From NCBI GenBank assembly GCA_026014465.1, contig JAOZID010000010.1, positions 1,274,303 to 1,338,302 of the forward strand: a stretch of 64,000 nucleotides of DNA, read 5' to 3'. Under the pieces are notes generated by a model. It had not been told where the DNA came from. It worked only from the letters and a program-made list of their open reading frames with translations, and did no database searches. Shown piece by piece: positions 60,567 through 64,000 of the stretch. Position numbers and translations under genes: made by a program. How positions within the stretch are numbered: position 1 is the first letter of the stretch; each line of letters begins with the position of its first letter. Origin of the DNA: Candidatus Bathyarchaeota archaeon. GTDB taxonomy: Archaea; Thermoproteota; Bathyarchaeia; Bathyarchaeales; Bathycorpusculaceae.

Positions 60567-61184
60567 ATGTTTATGAATTCTGTACTTGAAGCCATAAAGA
60601 ACAGGCGCTCGGTTAGACTCTACGAATCAAAACCCGTTCCCAAAGATGTTCTCAAAGCAATCATTGAAGCGGGGAACCAAGCTCCTTTCACGTCCATGAC
60701 GCGCGCTCAACCTTGGCGTTTTGTTGTTGTCGAAAACCCCGAGTTTAGGCAAAAACTTTTCGAAACTGCCTTTCCTGTCTGGAAACAATCCATCGAAGGC
60801 ATGAAACAAGTTGCCCCTGACCTCTACGAAATGGCTATGAGCATACATGACGCTTTAGATGAACCCAAAGACCCCGTTTACTACTCTGCCCCTGCCATTG
60901 TCTTTGTTATAGGTCCTGAAGGCAGCGCCGTGAGTTGTGCACTTGCCTGTGAGAACATGATGATAGCCGCCCAATCCTTAGGCGTGGGAAGCTGCTACGT
61001 CGGCTTTGGCGCGATGGTCAAAGCAAACCCCGAAGTTGCCTCTGAGTTTGAACTAAAAGAAAAAGAAGAAATCCACGGTCCCATACTGCTCGGGTACCCC
61101 AAAGCAAACCCCAACCCCGCCCAAGCCAGCGCTTTTGAAGCCATCCAACCAAACAAACAAAACCCCACAACCAAATGGGTCTAA
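60567..61184 (+). CDS. Nitroreductase-family flavoprotein
   Basis: A 205-residue FMN-dependent oxidoreductase: IKNRRSVRLYESKPVPKDVL and EAGNQAPFTSMTRAQPWRF (FMN-binding front), then ALACENMMIAAQSLGVGSCY and LLGYPKANP near the end. Substrate unknown. ATG at 60567 or 60573. TTTAAG-rich upstream. Confidence 0.9.
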   Translation: MFMNSVLEAIKNRRSVRLYESKPVPKDVLKAIIEAGNQAPFTSMTRAQPWRFVVVENPEFRQKLFETAFPVWKQSIEGMKQVAPDLYEMAMSIHDALDEPKDPVYYSAPAIVFVIGPEGSAVSCALACENMMIAAQSLGVGSCYVGFGAMVKANPEVASEFELKEKEEIHGPILLGYPKANPNPAQASAFEAIQPNKQNPTTKWV

Positions 61185-61190
61185 TCCCGC

Positions 61191-61215
61191 CTTTTCTTTT
61201 TTGCCTGATTTTTGC
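61191..61215 (+). terminator. T-rich terminator after the nitroreductase gene
   Basis: CTTTTCTTTTTTGCC followed by TGATTTTTGC, 7 nt after the stop. Confidence 0.45.
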
Positions 61216-61463
61216 TGTATCCAAAATCACCTGCTTCGTAGACCTTGTGGTGACTTTGGTGGTTAGTGGATGCTGGTTGTATGATCCCATGGACAACCGT
61301 TCTGATGCTCACGTTCTCAGCGTTAACCCCCTTCTGCATACGATAACTTTCTCTTGATTGTCAGTTTAGTTTTCAATGTTTTGACGGTTTGGTATGCTTG
61401 GACTTGGGTCTAACCCTTTCTGAGCGCAAACTGTTATTACCTCTGTTGGGCTCTTTTGTGTTT

Positions 61464-62453
61464 ATGCTTATGAAGGCTGTTGAGTGGACACGGTACGGTG
61501 CTCCTGATGTTCTCAAGCTTGCCGAGGTGGAAAAGCCTGTGCCTAAAGCTGGTGAGGTTCTGGTTAAGGTGCATGCGACATCAGTGACTGCGGGGGAATG
61601 CGAAATGCGCAGTTTCAAAGTCCGCGGCTTATTCTGGTTGCCCCTGAGGCTGTGGCTAGGTATATTTAAGCCCCGAAAGAAGCTGCTTGGGCAAGAATTC
61701 GCAGGCGAAATCGAAGCAGTCGGGACAAGCATCACACAATTCAAACCTGGCCAGCGGGTCTTTGGAACTACAGGGATAAACTTTGGCGCGTATGCCCAGT
61801 ACCTTTGCGTACCCGAAAAGGCAGGCGACGGCGTAGTGGCTACGATGCCCAAGAATTTGAGTTTTGAACAAGCCGCCCCTGTCCCCGTAGCGGGTCTTGA
61901 AGCCCTGCACTTTCTAAGAACCGCCAACATCCAGCAGGGACAACAAATTCTCATCGTGGGTTCAGGCGGAAGCATCGGCACCTACGCATTGCAACTAGCC
62001 AAACACTACGGCGCAACGGTCACAGCCGTGGATAGCACCCAAAAACTAGACATGCTACGCGAATTAGGCGCCGACTTGGTAGTTGACTACACCAAAGAAG
62101 ACTACCTCCAAACAGGAAAAACCTACGACGCCATCCTTGACGTAGTGGGCAAAGCATCTTTCTCCCGTGCCATAAACACCCTAAAACCTAAGGGGCATTT
62201 GCTTTTGGCTAATCCTGGGCTCTTGGATATGCTTAGAGGTTCGTGGGTTTCAGCGACAAGTGGCAAGACAGTGGTAGCGAAAACTGCAGCTTCAACAACA
62301 GAGGACCTGCTTTTCCTCAACGACTTAATTGAAACTGGAAAGCTCAAACCCATCATCGACCGCACCTACACGTTAGAGCAAACAGCAGAAGCCCACAAAT
62401 ACGCCGAGACAGGAGACAAAAAAGGCAACATCGTCATAACCGTACCGCACTGA
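61464..62453 (+). CDS. Medium-chain reductase, NADPH:quinone-oxidoreductase type
   Basis: A 329-residue zinc-free MDR protein: GroES-like N-terminal half (MKAVEWTRYGAPDVLKLAEV; GQEFAGEIEAVG), then the nucleotide fold with ILIVGSGGSIGTYALQLAKH. No structural zinc cysteines. ATG at 61464 (or 61470) is chosen because similarity begins there; the frame is open further upstream. Confidence 0.9.
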   Translation: MLMKAVEWTRYGAPDVLKLAEVEKPVPKAGEVLVKVHATSVTAGECEMRSFKVRGLFWLPLRLWLGIFKPRKKLLGQEFAGEIEAVGTSITQFKPGQRVFGTTGINFGAYAQYLCVPEKAGDGVVATMPKNLSFEQAAPVPVAGLEALHFLRTANIQQGQQILIVGSGGSIGTYALQLAKHYGATVTAVDSTQKLDMLRELGADLVVDYTKEDYLQTGKTYDAILDVVGKASFSRAINTLKPKGHLLLANPGLLDMLRGSWVSATSGKTVVAKTAASTTEDLLFLNDLIETGKLKPIIDRTYTLEQTAEAHKYAETGDKKGNIVITVPH

Positions 62454-62518
62454 AGCGTTTGCTCCGAAAGTGGGCTGTGTGGCTTTTGTGTGCTAGAGCT
62501 AATTAGTTGGGTTGGTCT

Positions 62519-63013
62519 ATGTTTAGGTTGAAACAGGGTGTTGTTGTGGGGTCTTTGGTTGTTGTGTATTCTTATCATCACCATAGCACTGAGAAAATCG
62601 CAGAGGTTTTTGCGCAGGTTCTTGGCTGCGAAGTGAAGACGCCTTCCCAAGTAGACCCCAGAGGGCTTGGAAAGTTTGGTTTGCTGGGTTTTGGAGCGGG
62701 CATAGAAAGCGGCAAACACTACAAGCCCCTGCTTGACTTAGCCGATAAACTACCTCCTGCAGCTGAGAACCAAAAAGTTTTCCTTTTTTCAACCGCTGGT
62801 ATTACAAGCGAAAAGAAACTCAAAAAAGACCACCGCGCGCTTAGGGAGAAACTTCAAGCCAAAGGCTACGTGGTCGTGGACGAATTTCAGTGCAAGGGCT
62901 ACAACACGAATAGTTTTCTAAAGTTCGTGGGCGGCATGAACAGGGGTAGACCTAACGAGGAAGACCTCCAAAACGCCCAAGAATTCGCTTTAAACCTAAA
63001 ACAGAACCTGTAG
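62519..63013 (+). CDS. Flavodoxin-like protein
   Basis: A 164-residue flavodoxin fold. SLVVVYSYHHHSTEKIAEVF corresponds to the phosphate-binding loop, though with three histidines in place of the usual Ser/Thr-rich turn. LLGFGAGIESGKHYKPLLDL and VFLFSTAGITSEKK are the second and third flavin loops. ATG at 62519. Electron-transfer role likely; partner unknown. Confidence 0.82.
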   Translation: MFRLKQGVVVGSLVVVYSYHHHSTEKIAEVFAQVLGCEVKTPSQVDPRGLGKFGLLGFGAGIESGKHYKPLLDLADKLPPAAENQKVFLFSTAGITSEKKLKKDHRALREKLQAKGYVVVDEFQCKGYNTNSFLKFVGGMNRGRPNEEDLQNAQEFALNLKQNL

Positions 63014-63028
63014 CGAAAGTTTGGGCTG

Positions 63029-63631
63029 CTATTTGGTTTCTTCTGATTCAACTCCGTTTTGCATGTGGATGGCGAATTTGCATTCTTGAGCGCCTGATAT
63101 AGCTGACTGTAGCAGGTCAACTTTTACGGGTTTGTCCAAAACGGCTCCCCAATATTTTTCTACAAAGCCTTTGGCGCAGTTGCAGTAAGTGATGGATGCG
63201 GTTTCTTCTATCGGGAGCTCGCGAAATACGCTGCAGTAGCACCTCATGGGTCGAGTAAACGACTGGGGAGTGTACGATAAGTACAAGACGTCGCCTTCTT
63301 TGCTGAGTTTGGTTCCCGCCATAGGGTTTTTCTGTTCAGCTTCCAAAAACTCTTCGATGTTTTCGTATTTATCACGTTTAGCAATGGCACGCTCTATTGC
63401 CCTGCGGTTTCGGTTCGCGCAGTTGTAGCCGCATTTTTGCATGATTTCATTTCGGGTTTCCTCATCAACTAGTGAATCTAACCTGTCAACAGCTTCCTTG
63501 CCCCACATCGCAGCCTTCTTCTTGGCGGTTCTCACTGTAATATCCGCGCTACCCTCCATAACCTGCTCTGCGACTTCCTTGCCCGCAGCTTGCTCAATGC
63601 ATTTCTCCATCTCAACTAACATTTTACGCAT
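63029..63631 (-). CDS. Cysteine-containing protein of unknown function (DUF6144/V4R-like tail)
   Basis: A 200-residue protein. The first ~110 residues are helical with CGYNCANRNRRAIERAI. The C-terminal ~75 residues contain MRCYCSVFRE, YCNCAKGFVEKYWGAVLDKP and CKFAIHM, resembling the ends of V4R-type and ATC-hydrolase-like proteins. Function not known. Two TATA-like elements (near 63665 and 63695) lie upstream. Confidence 0.65.
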   Translation of the reverse strand: MRKMLVEMEKCIEQAAGKEVAEQVMEGSADITVRTAKKKAAMWGKEAVDRLDSLVDEETRNEIMQKCGYNCANRNRRAIERAIAKRDKYENIEEFLEAEQKNPMAGTKLSKEGDVLYLSYTPQSFTRPMRCYCSVFRELPIEETASITYCNCAKGFVEKYWGAVLDKPVKVDLLQSAISGAQECKFAIHMQNGVESEETK

Positions 63632-63837
63632 ACTAACAACCCTGCAAAACTTAACTAAACTACATACATATACCCCGCCTGCTCATATAAGCATTGTTTT
63701 ACACATACCCTTTTCAGCTCAAAGGCATCTTTTGCTGTTTTGGCGGCTGTAGTTTGCTGTTTATGCGCTCTTCACAGTAGATTTTAGCAATTTTTAATAG
63801 AACCTGCGCGCTAAAAGGGAAACGGGAGCGAACCTAA

Positions 63838-64000
63838 ATGCTGTTTGGACACAAAAACAAACTGCAAGTAGACCTAGGCGAGTTAAACGACCAAAAACCC
63901 CTGCTCCAAACATTCTTGCAGTCAAACCTCAAAACAACCATAACAGACGCAGGCACAAACAAACTAACCATCAATTCAGACGCCCTACCCCCGCAAGAGC
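63838..64000 (+). CDS. Unidentified protein, 3' end outside the window
   Basis: ATG preceded by GGGAGCGAACCTAA; 54 codons are visible before the window ends, with normal composition (LQVDLGELNDQKPLLQTFLQ). Family not recognised from this part. Confidence 0.5.
   Translation, partial: MLFGHKNKLQVDLGELNDQKPLLQTFLQSNLKTTITDAGTNKLTINSDALPPQE

Noticed and set aside
61327-61350. Possible fifth copy of the dispersed element (TATGCAGAAGGGGG on the minus strand)
   Set aside because: Only the 14-base core matches; the CTATTAGG/CAAAT part and the second G block are missing, and no minus-strand gene follows it.
1-64000. CRISPR arrays, insertion sequences, rRNA genes and prophage modules
   Set aside because: Looked for on both strands; no regularly spaced repeats, transposase or integrase motifs, or rRNA-like sequence were seen.

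Overview
The window looks like a piece of an archaeal chromosome, most likely an anaerobic member of the Bathyarchaeia (MCG) or a close relative. The evidence is archaeal information-processing genes (PriS, Gins51, Rpo7, Spt4, aIF2-gamma, eS1, eS6, eS24, eS31), coenzyme F420 genes (cofD, cofE), a bifunctional Fae-Hps, an archaeosortase, deoxyhypusine synthases, an archaeal-type CODH/ACS, frequent TTG/GTG starts and TATA-like promoters. The lineage is an inference; no rRNA or tRNA gene was found, and no CRISPR array or insertion sequence.

Layout. 1-4930: the end of a MOT1-like molybdate/sulfate transporter, then a seven-gene iron operon (two feoA, feoB split into GTPase and membrane ORFs, a small membrane protein, a FeoC-like cysteine-rich winged helix, a DtxR regulator). 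5093-8085: a membrane-anchored winged-helix protein diverging from a short unknown gene and a SPASM radical SAM protein, with a 17-nt palindrome between. 8500-13322: a five-gene NAD(P)-linked [NiFe]-hydrogenase operon of HoxEFUYH type. 13421-23833: argS, an HDAC-like deacetylase, a polyferredoxin, a GalT-like protein, two convergent deoxyhypusine synthase paralogues, an Lrp regulator, SCP2, cofE and a MetF-like gene. 24181-36666: two CooC-like ATPases and a large CODH/ACS operon. 36966-47488: CooT, serS, eS1, moaE, cofD, a DUF47 protein, glycosyltransferases, priS-gins51 and an archaeosortase. 47838-58155: ribosomal proteins L3-L4-L23-L2-S19-S24e-S27ae, opposed by eS6-aIF2gamma-PIN-Rpo7-Spt4-dephospho-CoA kinase, then an HTH-Fae-Hps fusion. 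58345-64000: M32 carboxypeptidase, small membrane proteins, nitroreductase, MDR reductase, a flavodoxin-like protein and unknowns.

The main discovery candidate is the CODH/ACS operon. Between cdhA and cdhC, where a stand-alone cdhB is usually found, sit three redox genes: a NuoG/HoxU-type iron-sulfur protein fused to an FrhB-type F420 domain, a NuoE-type [2Fe-2S] protein, and an 814-residue protein in which a complete HydB/NuoF-type flavoprotein with two C-terminal [4Fe-4S] clusters is fused to CdhB, the CODH epsilon subunit. Read together, this predicts one assembly that physically joins CO dehydrogenase/acetyl-CoA synthase to NAD(P)H and F420, possibly by flavin-based electron bifurcation or confurcation. 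The hydrogenase operon nearby carries a second NuoE/NuoF/NuoG set without the extra ferredoxin domains, which gives an internal comparison.

Other unusual items: a ~55-bp G-tract element present four times, each copy in the same orientation as the gene after it; a helix-turn-helix domain fused to Fae-Hps next to an array of TGTC sites; a split FeoB; and patches of opposite keto/amino skew inside single genes.
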